From Clavaria fumosa (lineage: Eukaryota > Basidiomycota > Agaricomycetes > Agaricales > Clavariaceae): a stretch of 64,000 nt of DNA. Positions 22,051 to 33,342 of the stretch are shown in pieces. Every line of letters starts with the position of its first letter. Positions within the stretch are counted from its first letter, which is position 1. The notes below the pieces were generated by a model. The model was not told the DNA's origin and made no database searches. It was given only the letters and a program-made list of their open reading frames with translations. The translations under genes and the position numbers were made by a program. The stretch spans positions 248,001-312,000 of the forward strand of contig OX637801.1 in the NCBI GenBank assembly GCA_951802425.1. Reading direction: 5' to 3'.

Positions 22051-22738
22051 ATGAGTGTCCAGTCGAGTGTGCAAATGTCAGTCTGAAGACCTGCGACATC
22101 TCTCCACTGGGTTCACAATGTAAGGCCTTCCTCATGTGGTTGACGGTGCCTCGACTGTTCAATTGAGAGGGATGGGAGGGTGGCAGGCTAGTGATTATCG
22201 GTAACGGAGACGATCTGAAGCAATGGGCTGTTGACTTTCTCCATTTAGTCGTAGGAGAAACGCCACTGACGCATGAGTTCGTGAAATGCTCGGCGATGGA
22301 GGGGGCATGGAATGTTGCTGCAATCGGAGACTGGAGGACTTGGGTACAAATACAGGTGCGTTGACGGCCTGCGCTGTCAGTGCAGTGGCTGGAGAGTCCG
22401 GGCGAGTGCTGCTCGTGATGAATTTGTGATCAGACAAGGCGGGCGAGTAAGGCGAGAAACGCACGGAGAATAATTGGTGGGGTTGGATGCAGGGTGACCG
22501 AGGGACTGGAAAAGGCATTAGACGTCAATAAGAAGAAAGATCCATGTCACTGAGAGCGTCTCCACGGAAACACGGAACCTGCAAAACATACCCGTAAATA
22601 AGGACGTTTCTACATTGCCGATGCGTGGTATCTGAAAGGAATGGTAGACAATGTGCAGAGTAATCTCCTATGAAACAGACATACCCGCCATTGGGAAGCG
22701 CTTACAGTTGCCCGTCACGTATGCTGATGAAGGTGCGA
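22051..22738. other. Gene-free spacer
   Basis: No frame with recognisable protein character. Mixed-composition DNA between the unidentified fragment and the Kelch/BTB gene. Confidence 0.35.
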
Positions 22739-22803
22739 TGCGTTATGTTGGCGGGGCGCACCGTACGACTCGTAAAATAAATTTTAAAAGGGAAAAAAAA
22801 CCG
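22739..22803 (+). repeat. Partial copy of a short inverted-repeat element
   Basis: About 65 bp starting GCGTTATGTTGGCGGGGCGC and ending in an A-rich tract. Nearly identical to 24250-24314. Only the 5' half of the element is present here. Confidence 0.85.
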
Positions 22804-22819
22804 ACTAGGTGGACGGATG

Positions 22820-24240
22820 TGCTCAGCGAGAGAAATACCATGCGGGGGAAGAGAAGGCTCTTGCTCCATGAAGGTATGCGACGACGGATCCTGGGCGGAC
22901 TCGGCCATCCTGTAGTTTGCCGAGTCGGGCGTGCGTGGCGGCAGGCCAAACTTCCACGTTGCCGATAAGACTATTTGGGGTGGGGCTGAGTCGGGGGTGA
23001 ATGCAAGAAGCGAGGTGCTACTCACCAGTACATATCGGAAGGCCCTGCGACAGGGGGAGGAGGATCCAGCGTGAGGACAAAGGGACAAGATACGATCAGA
23101 CAAAATAGACACACCGAACTTTCAGGCTGTGACATCCACAGCGTGTGGCCGCTTCGTAGAAGTCATCGCAGTTGGCGTCAGAGAGGGTGAGATGCATTGC
23201 GTGTTTGACACGTCAGCAGGTGCGGGATGTCGTACCGCGAGGCAATCATCATGAGCGAGCTCAACACGACGGGCGTCTGCTGCAGGTTCGTTAGCAGCGA
23301 CATCGTGTAGAAGTACTGCAGCAGCGATGGCGTCACGGCGTACGACTCGACCATCTTAAACGCTCGCGTGGTTACGCGGGAATCCGGTTTCTTGTCCACC
23401 GAAGCAGAGGCAGCGAGCGATAGCGCCGCTTCTCCTCCTCCTTCTGCTAATGCGTTGACACCGTTACAAGGAGCGGGGGAGGCAGGCAGAATCCCCATCA
23501 CCAGCTTCGCCTTCTCAAGGAGGAGGGTCATCTGGCGCGCGAACCACGGCCAGCGGCCCTCGATCATCTTGCGAGAGCAGCGCACGCGCTGGCCCTCGTC
23601 GCACACGAACTCAAAGTCACCCTCAACGGCGTCCTCGAGCGCGGTAAGACAGAGATCCTGCGTCGGCAGGTCGAGCTCGAGCGGGGGCGGCTGGTATAGG
23701 CCGAACAGCTCTAGGTCGATCAGCGCGACGTGCGTCCAACTCGAGAGCCGCTGGCTGTGGTCGTTGGTGATGCTCCCGTGGCGGTCGCCGAACATGATCC
23801 ATCGGTTCGGGCTGCGCCAGAGTCGGCCCTGGATCCACGAGCCGTATACGACCTCGCTCCCTGTGTCGACGTGCGACCACGTCATGGTCAGCAGGTCGAG
23901 CGCCCAGATGGAGAAGAACTGCGGGTTGGCCCCAATGTAAGTGCCTGCGACGATAAAATGCGTGCCCACAACGGCCGTGGACGGAGAGCGCAGAAGCAGC
24001 GGCGAGGGATTCGCGCCGAGATTGGGCGACTGATCGCGCACGGTGAAATCTGAGGACAGCGGAGGCGAGAAGGCTTCGAGCCTGCGCTTGACTTGCGTCG
24101 ACTAAGAAGAAAAGAAAAGGTCGGCGCTGATTTGCAAACAAGGGATGACGGAAAGTCGTACGTTATGATTACTGTATATGTAGAGGAACTCTTCGGTGAA
24201 CTCTTCGGTTGGTCTGGCGGAGTAGGGAAGATGTGAAAGT
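22820..24240 (-). pseudogene. Kelch/BTB-domain protein gene with a one-base frameshift
   Basis: Minus strand. Upstream exon EEFTEEFLYIYSNHN (about 24180-24230), an intron, then VKRRLEAFSPPLSSDF and a Kelch-like region (GTHFIVAGTYIGANPQFFSI, WALDLLTMTWSHVDTGSEV, NRWIMFGDRHG). A BTB-like region follows (FEFVCDEGQRVRCSRKMIEG, RWPWFARQM, YFYTMSLLTNLQQTPVVL, ASRYDIPHLL). The expected continuation (RVKHAMHLTLSDANCDDFYE) is in another frame; one extra base near 23213 accounts for the shift. Further exons continue to about 22820. Family knowledge: similar Kelch-BTB proteins are common in mushrooms, possibly as Cul3 adaptors. If the extra base is a sequencing error the gene may be intact. Confidence 0.55.
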
Positions 24241-24247
24241 GAATTCA

Positions 24248-24396
24248 GGGCGTTATGTTGGCGGGGCGCACCGTACGACTCGTAAAATAAATTTTTAAAA
24301 GGGAAAAAAAACCGTCAAAACGCCGTTGAACGGCGTTTTGACAGTTTTTTTTTACCTTCGCATGACGTCGCTTACCGGGGTAGTGGCATAACGCCC
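24248..24396. mobile_element. MITE-like element with GGGCGTTATG/CATAACGCCC ends
   Basis: 149 bp. Starts GGGCGTTATG and ends CATAACGCCC, a perfect 10-bp inverted repeat. Inside is a strong stem-loop (GTCAAAACGCCGTT / AACGGCGTTTTGAC, about 24314-24342) and T-rich DNA. No clear target duplication seen. The first 65 bp recur at 22739. It lies just upstream of the Kelch/BTB exons. Confidence 0.65.
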
Positions 24397-24690
24397 CCTT
24401 CTACCCACAATTCCCACCTTCGCTTAGCTTTACCTCTTGGCTCGTTAACGTTGGCGACGAGCGACAATGGTGGATCTCAAACCCACAGTAGTTAATTCAG
24501 AACTACTAGCCATGGTTCACTCGTCGATCAATATGTCATCTCCCCCTCTTGAACATGCCGAATTTGTCATGCTTACCCCAATTTGATCTAGTGCCCGATT
24601 CTGCGTCGTAGGTATGTCCAGGCCTAATTTTCTATAGTAAGACAACCTCTCAAGACCTTTTCCTAGCCGCTTGTGAGGTCCACAACTGGT
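24397..24690. other. Spacer without a recognised gene
   Basis: Intergenic DNA between the MITE-like element and the DUF6533-like gene. No supported feature. Confidence 0.35.
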
Positions 24691-24699
24691 GTGCTGTTA

Positions 24700-26217
24700 C
24701 TTAGTCTGATGACAATGCTCGAATTCAGATTCTCTCCAACTTTATGATTGGCTTTTGACGTGAGTTTGTTCTCAAAGCCTTTGCCTTCGATGCTGATTAC
24801 TACGAAGCTTGAGTGAAGAGGTCGAACTTGTACGTCGCTAGAAACGAAGTATCTTATCGTTCTCAAAAATACCAGATCTATCAAACACGTTGGTCAAGCA
24901 TCAAGATATCCTATTTGTTGTGCCGATATTATCCTCTCGTTGTCTATCCTTTGTTGATGTGGGCATGGCTTGGAGACCATGAGAAATCTTTATGCGACCG
25001 TCTAGTACATCCCATCTATGCCAGCTTAATACCATTCGTAAGTTCTTTTTGGTGATATCTCTGCAATTTCTATACTAAAGAAATTCTTTGCTCGCTTAGC
25101 AATTAGTGTCGCAAGGTTAGACACAGCTTTCCGTCACACTCTTACTAACCCTAACACTGCTACTGCAGCTATCATATTAATACGTGCGTACGCATTCACA
25201 GAACGGAATATTTGGGTATCCCTTGTCCTGGGGCCGGCTTTTCTAGCCCTCCTTAGTGCAGAGGTCTGGCTCTTCGGCACCCAATTTCTCAGTAAGTGTC
25301 TTTCCTCAAGACCGCAGCTTCATATTTTCATGCATATGTAGTCCCACGTGGATTATTTGAGCTGATTCCTCGGACGGGATGTTTTGGAGATGATGCGCAC
25401 ATAGGTCCCCGTCCTGATGGAAGATACGGGCGAGCCCTTAACGTTGGGGTGAGTTTTCGTTTTCGTTTCTTTCCCCTGCTAACAGTGCTCTTGATTCATA
25501 CAGCTTGTCATTGTGAGCTCAAATATGCTGATCTAGTCTTGTTTATTTTCCTCATGACCTTGCTCTTTCATAGCTTAGTGTCTTTGTCTTGGACTTATTG
25601 GCTCTGATAGTTGTGATTGTGGTAGGTCACCATTGCCACATTCTCTGGACTGTACTACCTATTTTGCTGCTACAGCATTGCGTCCGCACAGCGAGCATTC
25701 AGGGACGTCTGGGGAGACTATTTCTTATACAGAGTATGTGTTACACTTGCGTGTCTCTTTCTGTCATCGATCTCAAAATGCTGTGGGCCTTTAGCGACTG
25801 GAGTGTTCTTTATCATGACGTGTCTGTATCTCCTGAGTGCTTCCACCTTTATTGGGTAATGCCTTTTTCCACTCTCCGTGATATTTAATGCTCATCTTCA
25901 TGTCCGAAGTGGACTACGTCGATGGGATGGTATCGGAATTCAGATCTTGTTAATCCTGTCTGATGTCCTGGTACAGACAGATTGCACAGCTCACCCCTTT
26001 CACATGCTCACCTGTTTTCATTTGATTGCAGGCTTGCCGATTGTAAGTGACTTATCCCGTTGTGTTTTCCATGCATTTTGACTTTGCTATTGAACGCAGG
26101 ATACTTCAACTCCGCCGACGTGCCTCACCAACAGAAAGCCAAATTCAGTCTGAGAGCTCCAGACTGGTCCGAGAGGGTCTTGAGAGAGTGCATGCAGTGC
26201 AAGATGAGTGGGTGTGA
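24700..26217 (+). CDS. DUF6533-like seven-helix membrane protein, multi-exon
   Basis: Plus-strand exons give a series of hydrophobic helices typical of basidiomycete DUF6533-type proteins: WSSIKISYLLCRYYPLVVYP and MWAWLGDHEKSLCDRLVHP (24885-25030), then AIILIRAYAFTERNIWVSLV and GPAFLALLSAEVWLFGTQF (25170-25290), PRGLFELIPRTGCFGDD (about 25343), TIATFSGLYYLFCCYSIASA and QRAFRDVWGDYF (25627-25730), and a soluble tail RRRASPTESQIQSESSRLVR ending near 26217. Exons are joined by short introns with GT..AG-like borders. Function unknown; a receptor-like role is sometimes suggested for such topology, which is inference. Start not resolved. Confidence 0.55.
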
Positions 26218-26529
26218 CATGGCCAGGGGATTATTCTAGCATGATTAGAGATGTGGATTCATGTGTTTTCAGCAAAGGACATACATTCATCTCTTACAGG
26301 AACCTTCATTTACTATTGCTACTGATAAGTTGAGTGATGTTCTGAGAATGGCTGATGAGCAACAGTGCCGACTGTTGGGACAGTCTGCCAAGAGTGTGCC
26401 ATCCATCTTTTATTGATCCACCAGTCCCATATACCCCAGAAGAAAACACCTGCAGTGCAGGCACAGACAATAGCACACCTGCACCATATGAGCATGCCCA
26501 TTTTCCCAACTCTGGCCCTACCCCTGATT

Positions 26530-27440
26530 AGCCCAGCCACTACCCTTTGGTCTTCAGTGAAGCAAAGTGGGATGAGCTCCCCCATTCCCACCTGGACTTT
26601 GACATTAAAATTGAGTTCAAGAAGGACCCTGGGCACCTTTCCTCTAAGCTGTACTCACTGATGTGAGAAGAGATGGAAGAGATAAAGTGGATGAGCAGCT
26701 CACTCAATGGTTGGCATTACCTTCTATGGTATATGACAAAATCAGCTCATGACCAGGAAATTAGTCATATCGCTGTCTGTGCACATTAGGCAATGTGGTA
26801 GGCATGTGGCCTTCAGGTAGCACAGCCACCTGTGGTGAGGATTCCACTTCACTAATGCCCACCTGCCCAACTGGCAATGTTACTGCTGGTGGGTCATGAG
26901 TGGCATAGTTGACATTTGTGCCATGAGGTGGCTGTCACATACACCATTTACTCCCACTGGTTAGCTTAGAACACAATCTTCCTAAGGAAGCCAAGATGGC
27001 TGAGCACCCCCTCCGCTTACTTTACATCACCACTCCCACTGTACTTGGACCCTATCTTAGGAGATGGTCTCTTGCACTATGGTGCATGTGACATGGACAG
27101 CCTTGGTGGTAGTGCCCCATGGAACTGTGGGACAGTGCCCTTTGGGCACAGTCCCTTGTGCTCCATGGTTGGTGTTACCTTCTGCTTCTGGATGAGTCCA
27201 GCCCTTGAAATCCCTGTATGCCAGCCCCTTCTTCTTCAAACATGAGAAGAACAAGCTGTGGCCAATTATTGACTACTCTAGGCTGAATGCGCACCTGATC
27301 AAGGACAAGTACCCCCTCCCCTGCATCCAAGACACAGTGGATGTGCTTAAGGGAGCATCAATCTACTCTAAGATTGATGCAAAGGGAGGTTTCCCATCCA
27401 TGCAGGTCTGACCAGAGCACCAGCACCACTGTGCCTTCTT
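26530..27440 (+). mobile_element. Degenerate Ty3/gypsy pol fragment, interrupted
   Basis: Plus strand: KWDELPHSHLDFDIKIEFKK (from 26568) is the region before reverse transcriptase, followed by a stop. After an insertion at about 26703-27185 the frame resumes with SLYASPFFFKHEKNKLWPII, DYSRLNAHLIKDKYPLP and GASIYSKIDAKGGFPSM, the first blocks of a gypsy reverse transcriptase. Stops and truncation before the YxDD block show it is dead. A second, uninterrupted copy of this stretch lies at 29190-29570. Confidence 0.75.
26703..27185. mobile_element. Roughly 480-bp element inserted in gypsy pol; inverted copy at 32755-33213
   Basis: Compared with the uninterrupted copy at 29330-29350, about 480 bp are added between GTGGATGAGCAGCT and CTGGATGAGTCCAGCC. 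The same sequence occurs reverse-complemented at 32755-33213 (shared blocks such as ATGACAAAATCAGCTCATGA and CACTGGTTAGCTTAGAACAC). A short near-repeat GGTTGGyrTTACCTTCT marks both ends. May be a solo LTR or a non-autonomous element. Confidence 0.55.
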
Positions 27441-28559
27441 GACACCTTGTGGACTCCTTGTTAGGACTGCTTATGTAAGCCACAGAAAGTATTAATCATG
27501 TTTAAACTTGTTTACAGTAGTCAAATCACTCATGGGTTGCAGCCCACTTGCTCAGCAACAAGCATCGCTCATGTCTCCACATGCCCTGCCAGGTGAGGCA
27601 CCTCTGCATGCCTGCGCTTGGGTGAGGAGCCTTTCTGCTGTGCCAAGCACACTGACACAGTCCCAAGACATCTGCCCTCAGACATCCCACTGCACCATCT
27701 AGTGAGCACTGAGGAAAGGGACCCCCCATCCTTTCCTCTTGCCCACTAGATGTGTCCATTCTTCTCTGTGTTTTGTCTAGGTCCCTCACTATCAGTCTTG
27801 TCCTCCTCATTAGTGTAGTCTATTTGCAAGCAACCTGCCTGCCACTCCCTGTATTTAGCCACTGTTCCACCTTATGCAACCTTGCGAATCTGAGCCCCCC
27901 AGGTGTCTTCGGATGCCAGGGTGGCTGCTTTACCACTACCTCCTTATGTCAGCAATGAGCAGCTTGATTGGTAGAAGGCAGTGGAAAGGTCGCAGACAAG
28001 TCATGTGATCTAAACAGGGCCAGCTTACCTAATCCCCAAGCCACATGACCTGGCCTTTGGTGTGTCACATGACATGTGAGGTCCAAGCATGGGAATGCTG
28101 GGAAGTCCCAAAGCATTCGCTATAAGTACTTTTGCTTTTACTGTTTTGTACCCTTTTCCCCTTATGCTAAAATTGTCATCATTGACCTTACAATTAAGTG
28201 CATGAGACTAAGTCTGATATAATACTAGCATCAACCCTGTCTGCCCTAGCCCCATGTCCTAACCTGGCTAGCCTGGACCCCAATTTCAAACTGTGACTCC
28301 CTGTCACAGCTCAGCCCCTATCATCCTCTACTTCTTTACCCTGCCTGCAGTGTGCAACAGAACTGCATAAAATTTTTACTGTGTATAGATACACATGACT
28401 GAAACTGGAGGACAACCTCTGTGACCCTCCCTGAGCAATACTGAGTGCACCAAGCCCAGTACTTTATTTACAGTGCCTGAGACTGAGACTGGGTCAAGCC
28501 CTACTTCCCCCTGATTCCCCTGTTACTGATGTCCCCAAAACCCCATCACCGCCACCAGG

Positions 28560-29600
28560 GCCTGTGATGGCAGACCATGTCACCCTGCCTGTAGTCCAAG
28601 CCACAAGGCTGGATCTAGCTGTTGCCCCCTTTGATGGGGAGAAAAGGAACTTCCATACATTCCTCTGGAAGCAGAAGAGATCCTAGGGAATGGTGAGGCT
28701 GGTGCACTTGGAGGCTCTCAGCACTGGCAAGGGGGCAATGACAAAGGCCCTTGTCAACTCAGGATGCACCGACTGCTTCATGGACTTGGAGTGGGCAAGA
28801 AGAGTGGGACTGGAGCCATCTTCCCTGCTGAACCCAATCATGATGTACAATGTGGATGGGTCACAGAATAGAGAGGGTAAAATCTGGTATGGAATTGAGC
28901 TGCTGGTGATGATGGGTGACCATCGTGAATGGATCCACTTCCTGCTAGGGAAGATCCAAACCCACAAGGTCATCCTTGGGCATGACTGGCTCAAGCAACA
29001 CAACCCTAACATTGACTGGAAGAAGGCAGGGCTGAGCCTTACCTGCTGCCCCCCATAGTGTTCTCCATCCCCCATAGCCCCTGCACCCCTGAAAATGAGT
29101 ACCCTCGCATCCACAAGTATTCTGGACACCCATTTTCCCAACTCTGGCCCTACCCCCAATTGGCCCAGCTGCTACCCTTCAGTTTTTAGTGAAGCAAAGT
29201 GGGATGAGCTTCCCCACTCCTGACCAGACTTCAATATTAAGATCAAGTTCAAAAAGGACCCCGAGCACCTCTCCTCCAAGCTATATTCTTTGACATGAGA
29301 TGAGTTGGTAGAGATGAACTGTTGGGTGGATGAGCAGCTGGCCTCTGGATAAATCCAACCTTTGAAGTCCCCATATGCCAGTCCCTTCTTCTTCAAACAT
29401 GAGAAGGACAAGCTGCAGCTGATCATCAACTATTCAAGGCTGAACTCGCACTTGATCAAGGACAAGTACCCTCTTCCCCACATCCAAGACACAGTGGATG
29501 TACTCAAGGGGGCAAATATCTATTCTAAGATTGATGCAAAGGGAGGTTTTCCATTGAGGAAGATCTGTCCTGAGCACCAACATTATTGCACCTTCCTTAC
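28560..29600 (+). mobile_element. Degenerate Ty3/gypsy gag-start, protease and RT fragment
   Basis: Plus strand: gag-start remnant LAVAPFDGEKRNFHTFLW (about 28615), then a protease-like frame 28690-29058 (ALVNSGCTDCFMD, where catalytic Asp of DSG is replaced by Asn; VILGHDWLKQHNPNIDW). Next is the pre-RT block and the RT start SPYASPFFFKHEKDKLQLII (29365-29425) through GANIYSKIDAKGGF. It ends without the catalytic YxDD block. Most of gag is deleted. A non-functional relic. Confidence 0.75.
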
Positions 29601-29849
29601 ACACCATGGTTGGGCACTCTGCCAGCCTCACTTCCTCCTTCACCTCAGCCCCAATTCAAGTATGTCTCCACTGCAAGATAGTATATCAGGGTATACTTGC
29701 AGCAGGCACAGGGGCTGGCACAGTTCTTCTCCCCAGCAGGAGCCCTCCTCTCTCTCTTGTATGGCTCCAGGCAGGCTTGAAGCTGCACAATCTCTTTCTT
29801 GTATTCCTCTGCCATTTGGGGGGCACCTGATACTGCACAGGTTTGGGCC

Positions 29850-30640
29850 CTTGGGACGTGCAGATGCATATCAGGCAGGGGGCAGAAATGGACAGCATGG
29901 CCAGTCTGGTGGCATCAGAAACAATGTCTCTTGGCAGCAAGGGCCCATCCTCAGCCCATGGCCATGTCCAGAGGTTGCAGAAAGGTCACTCCAGGTCACA
30001 GTAGGGTTGCAGTGGGTCATGCAGAGGTTGTGAAAGGTTGCATGGGGGTTGCAATGGGTCGTGGTGTCCATTCCACAAGTATCCCATCCAGTCACCTTTG
30101 CTGGGCATCAAGCCTCTCTGCCAGCACTTTCCATCCCCCATAGGTCTCTGGCATTGGGGAGACACCATAGATTCTCTCCACCAACCTCCTACTCAGGTTC
30201 AGCTCCAGCCAATGGACCAGGATGTCCAAGTCCTTCTCTTCACTCAACTCTGCCTGTCAGAACAGTGTCTCGAATTTCGCAAAGAACTCTGGTGCCATCA
30301 TGGCACCCTGTTTCAACCTTGCAATATCAGCAAGGGCAGTCACATGGTTGTTCAGGTCATCAAACACTTGCTTCATCTCCTCCACAAACTCTGCCCAGGT
30401 TCTGGCCTTGCCATTACCCAGGATCTCTTCTGCCTGCATATTTGCCCATTCTGCAGCAAATCCTTCTCCAGTAATTTTGCTCAGAGCAAAGAGGACCTTC
30501 ACCAGGTCTGTAGTATAGGTAGTTGGGTTTGCCATAAACAGGAGGTGAAGGGATCAGAGGAATGTATGAAAGTTCCTTTTCTACCCATCAAAGGGGGCAA
30601 CAGCTAGGTCCAGCATCATTTTATGGCACTGTAAAATAAA
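29850..30640 (-). mobile_element. Degenerate Ty3/gypsy gag, opposite orientation
   Basis: Minus strand: LAVAPFDG near 30600, then an open stretch 30257-30535 (FALSKITGEGFAAEWANMQA, TWAEFVEEMKQVFDDLNNHV, LADIARLKQGAMMAPEFFAK) of retrotransposon gag type, then VERIYGVSPMPETYGGWKVL (about 30140-30200). A CCHC knuckle near 29900-29940 is broken by a TGA where an Arg CGA codon would fit. Same family as the 28.6-kb relic but inverted. Confidence 0.7.
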
Positions 30641-32754
30641 GTTCCGGGCCTTGTGTTAAGATCTGATTCTTTGCTTCAAAGCAGGAGTAGGGGTAGTGTA
30701 GAGGAGACCAAAAAGGAGGGTGGCAAAGGCGAAGCCGGAGTGGAGCGGAGTCCGGTCAGAGTCCGGATCGGAGTTGTGTGAGGACTTCTCCTCTACACAA
30801 AAGGAAGAAGGACTAGAAGGGGTCAAAGGGTTGGGGACTATGGCCTCAACTTATGGGTTGTGCCACCACATGTATATGTGTCCCAATTTAACCTTGCTGG
30901 TACTTTGCTTTCCAGGACAAGGAAGGACGAAGTCCGAAGGGAAATCGCCCGGAGTCCGTCGGAGTCCGCCAGAGTTTTGTGGAACTCGTCGGGACTGTCG
31001 AGAACAGTGAGGATGAAGTCCCTTAACGCACAGACCAAGTGACAAGGACCAGAAATAACGTTAATATTCGAACTGAGGATCATGGAGATACATGGGGGTT
31101 TATATGCTACTAGGGTAGGGCATAGGGCAGACTGTGAAACATGAATATATCAAATGTACATAGTAATTTCACCTGAGGAGTGGGAAGGCATAGGTGATAC
31201 ATGTAAGACAAAGAATAAGTTCCCATGGGCAGTGGGCATCGTCCCAATGGTTGCTAACCATGGACTAGCACCAGGGAACATACTAGAAACAAAGTCCATA
31301 TGGTCCGAAAGACCGATATCGAAGTCCGACGAAAGTCCAGACCGGAGCTTCGGAGTTGGAGCCGGAGCGGAGATGGAGCGGAGCGGAGTTCGGGCGGAAC
31401 TGTGTTGGAGATGCCAGAGATGCTTCGGAGGCGCTTTGGAGGTGTTTCGGAGGTGTTTCGGAGGTGATTAGGTGACTGGATAGGACCGTGACACCTTGGG
31501 CACTTGGTGTCACACAGAGAGCATCACAGTAGTCATCCTCCAGGTCAGGTCATGTCACTGTAGGCCCCAAGTTGGGTGAAAATCACCACACAAAGAACCC
31601 TGAAATGTGGTGAATATCAATGGTTTTCTTAGTGAAAATCACCATGACTAGTTTATAATCAAGTGTTTATTGGGTACAGAGAATGGGTGCTTTTATGTCT
31701 GAATTCACCCACTGTTCTTTGGGTGAATATCACTACAATACAAGTGTCTTTTAAGCTAATCTCTATAAGTAAATTTCACTCTATCACCAGGTTGAGGTTT
31801 GAGTGAATGGCTAGGCCAACTGGGTAAGACAGGGTTGAGGTAGCCAAGTGGGGACATTGAAATTATGTCAGCCCAGGTCCCTCACAGGATGAACTTGATT
31901 TCAATGTGAGGAACTACAACTATTACATGTGGGGTATTTATACTAGTGGATGAGGCAGCACAAGGGATGAGTCATATGGATAGGAATGAGGCTATGCACT
32001 CTGAGTTGTGAGGAGTCAGAGAGGTAAAACAGGGCAAGGGGAATGCTAAATAGGGAAGGGAGTGGCAAGGCATGGACAAGGGATGAGGACAGGGAGAATA
32101 CTTGGCACAGTCTTGGCTGCCTGAGGGGAGACCTCAATTAACCCTGATTAAGTTAGATTGTTTGATGGGAGATGTCAGTACCACTATCCTGGATCCATCT
32201 CCATCATGAATTCCAAAGTGTGGGAAGGCTACAGGTGCTGATTGGGGTCATGTGACAGGTAACACTGTTAACACTGATAACACCTTTAATGCCCCTGCAA
32301 GGTTGTGGGCAGGCACTAAAGGTTGCAGTCCATCACATGGCTTCACTATTTGCCATTTGCTATTGACTTTTGGAATACATTTGGGCTCCAGTGGTGACTT
32401 AGGTAAGCAATCCTGACAGGGTGTCCAGGAAGAGGTAACAGAAGTCTCTGTCAAAATTTCATGCAAGTAAGTCATTATTTGCTGGTTATGACCTATGAAT
32501 CTCATGTCAATTTCAGACAGATTAAGGAAGTTCTGTCTCTGTATCATGCTTTAAATGCTTTGCAAACATCACAGGTATGCAGAACAGACTTACAGAAACC
32601 AAGATGCTACTGCAGTGATTCGAAGTCATGCATTGCATCTGTCTCAAAATTGTAAAATTACGCAGCACAACTATCCACTGGTCTATTGTGGCAAATTTAT
32701 TTATACTCCTTTACTTCATTTTCACTAGAGTTTTTGATTAATCTGGCAGTTCCA
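30641..32754. other. Repeat-derived spacer without genes
   Basis: 30700-31480 has GGAGCGGAGTCCGG-like and GGAGGTGTTTCGGAGGTG short repeats. 31560-31770 has recurring GTGAATATCAC/GTGAAAATCACC motifs. The rest is AT-leaning DNA of no recognisable origin. No credible coding frame on either strand. Confidence 0.45.
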
Positions 32755-33213
32755 TGGGAGCACTACTGCCAAGGCTGTCCATGTCACATGCACCATAGCG
32801 CAAGAGACTGTCTCCTAAGATAGGGTCCAAGTACAGTGGGAGTGGTGACATAAAGTAAGTGGAGGGGGCAGTTTCAAACCTGCAAAGGTTCTTGTCAGAG
32901 GGCTTAACCACTACCCTAACTGCTTGGCCATCTTGGCTTCCTTAGGTATATTGTGTTCTAAGCTAACCAGTGGGAGTAAATGGTGCATGTGACAGCCACC
33001 TTATGGTACACATGTCATTTATGCCACTCATGACCCACCAGCAGGAACATTGCCAGTTGGGCAGGTGGGCATTAGTGAAGTGGAATCCTCACCACAGGTG
33101 GCCATGCTACCCGAAGGCCACGTGCCTACCACATTGCCTAATGTGCACAGACAGTGATATGACCAATTTCTTGGTCATGAGCTGATTTTGTCATATACCA
33201 TAGAAGGTAACAC
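32755..33213. repeat. Inverted copy of the 26.7-27.2 kb element
   Basis: Reverse complement of about 26712-27115, with small differences. Together the two copies bracket the scrambled gypsy region. Confidence 0.75.
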
Positions 33214-33342
33214 TGACCATGGAGCCAGAGCTGCTAAAATGGGATCGCATTGTATGTTGTTATTGTATGTTGTTATTGTCTGTTGTTATTGTCGGATCAC
33301 CTCCACATCCACAATACCTAGGTGAAAAGAAACCGCCAAATC

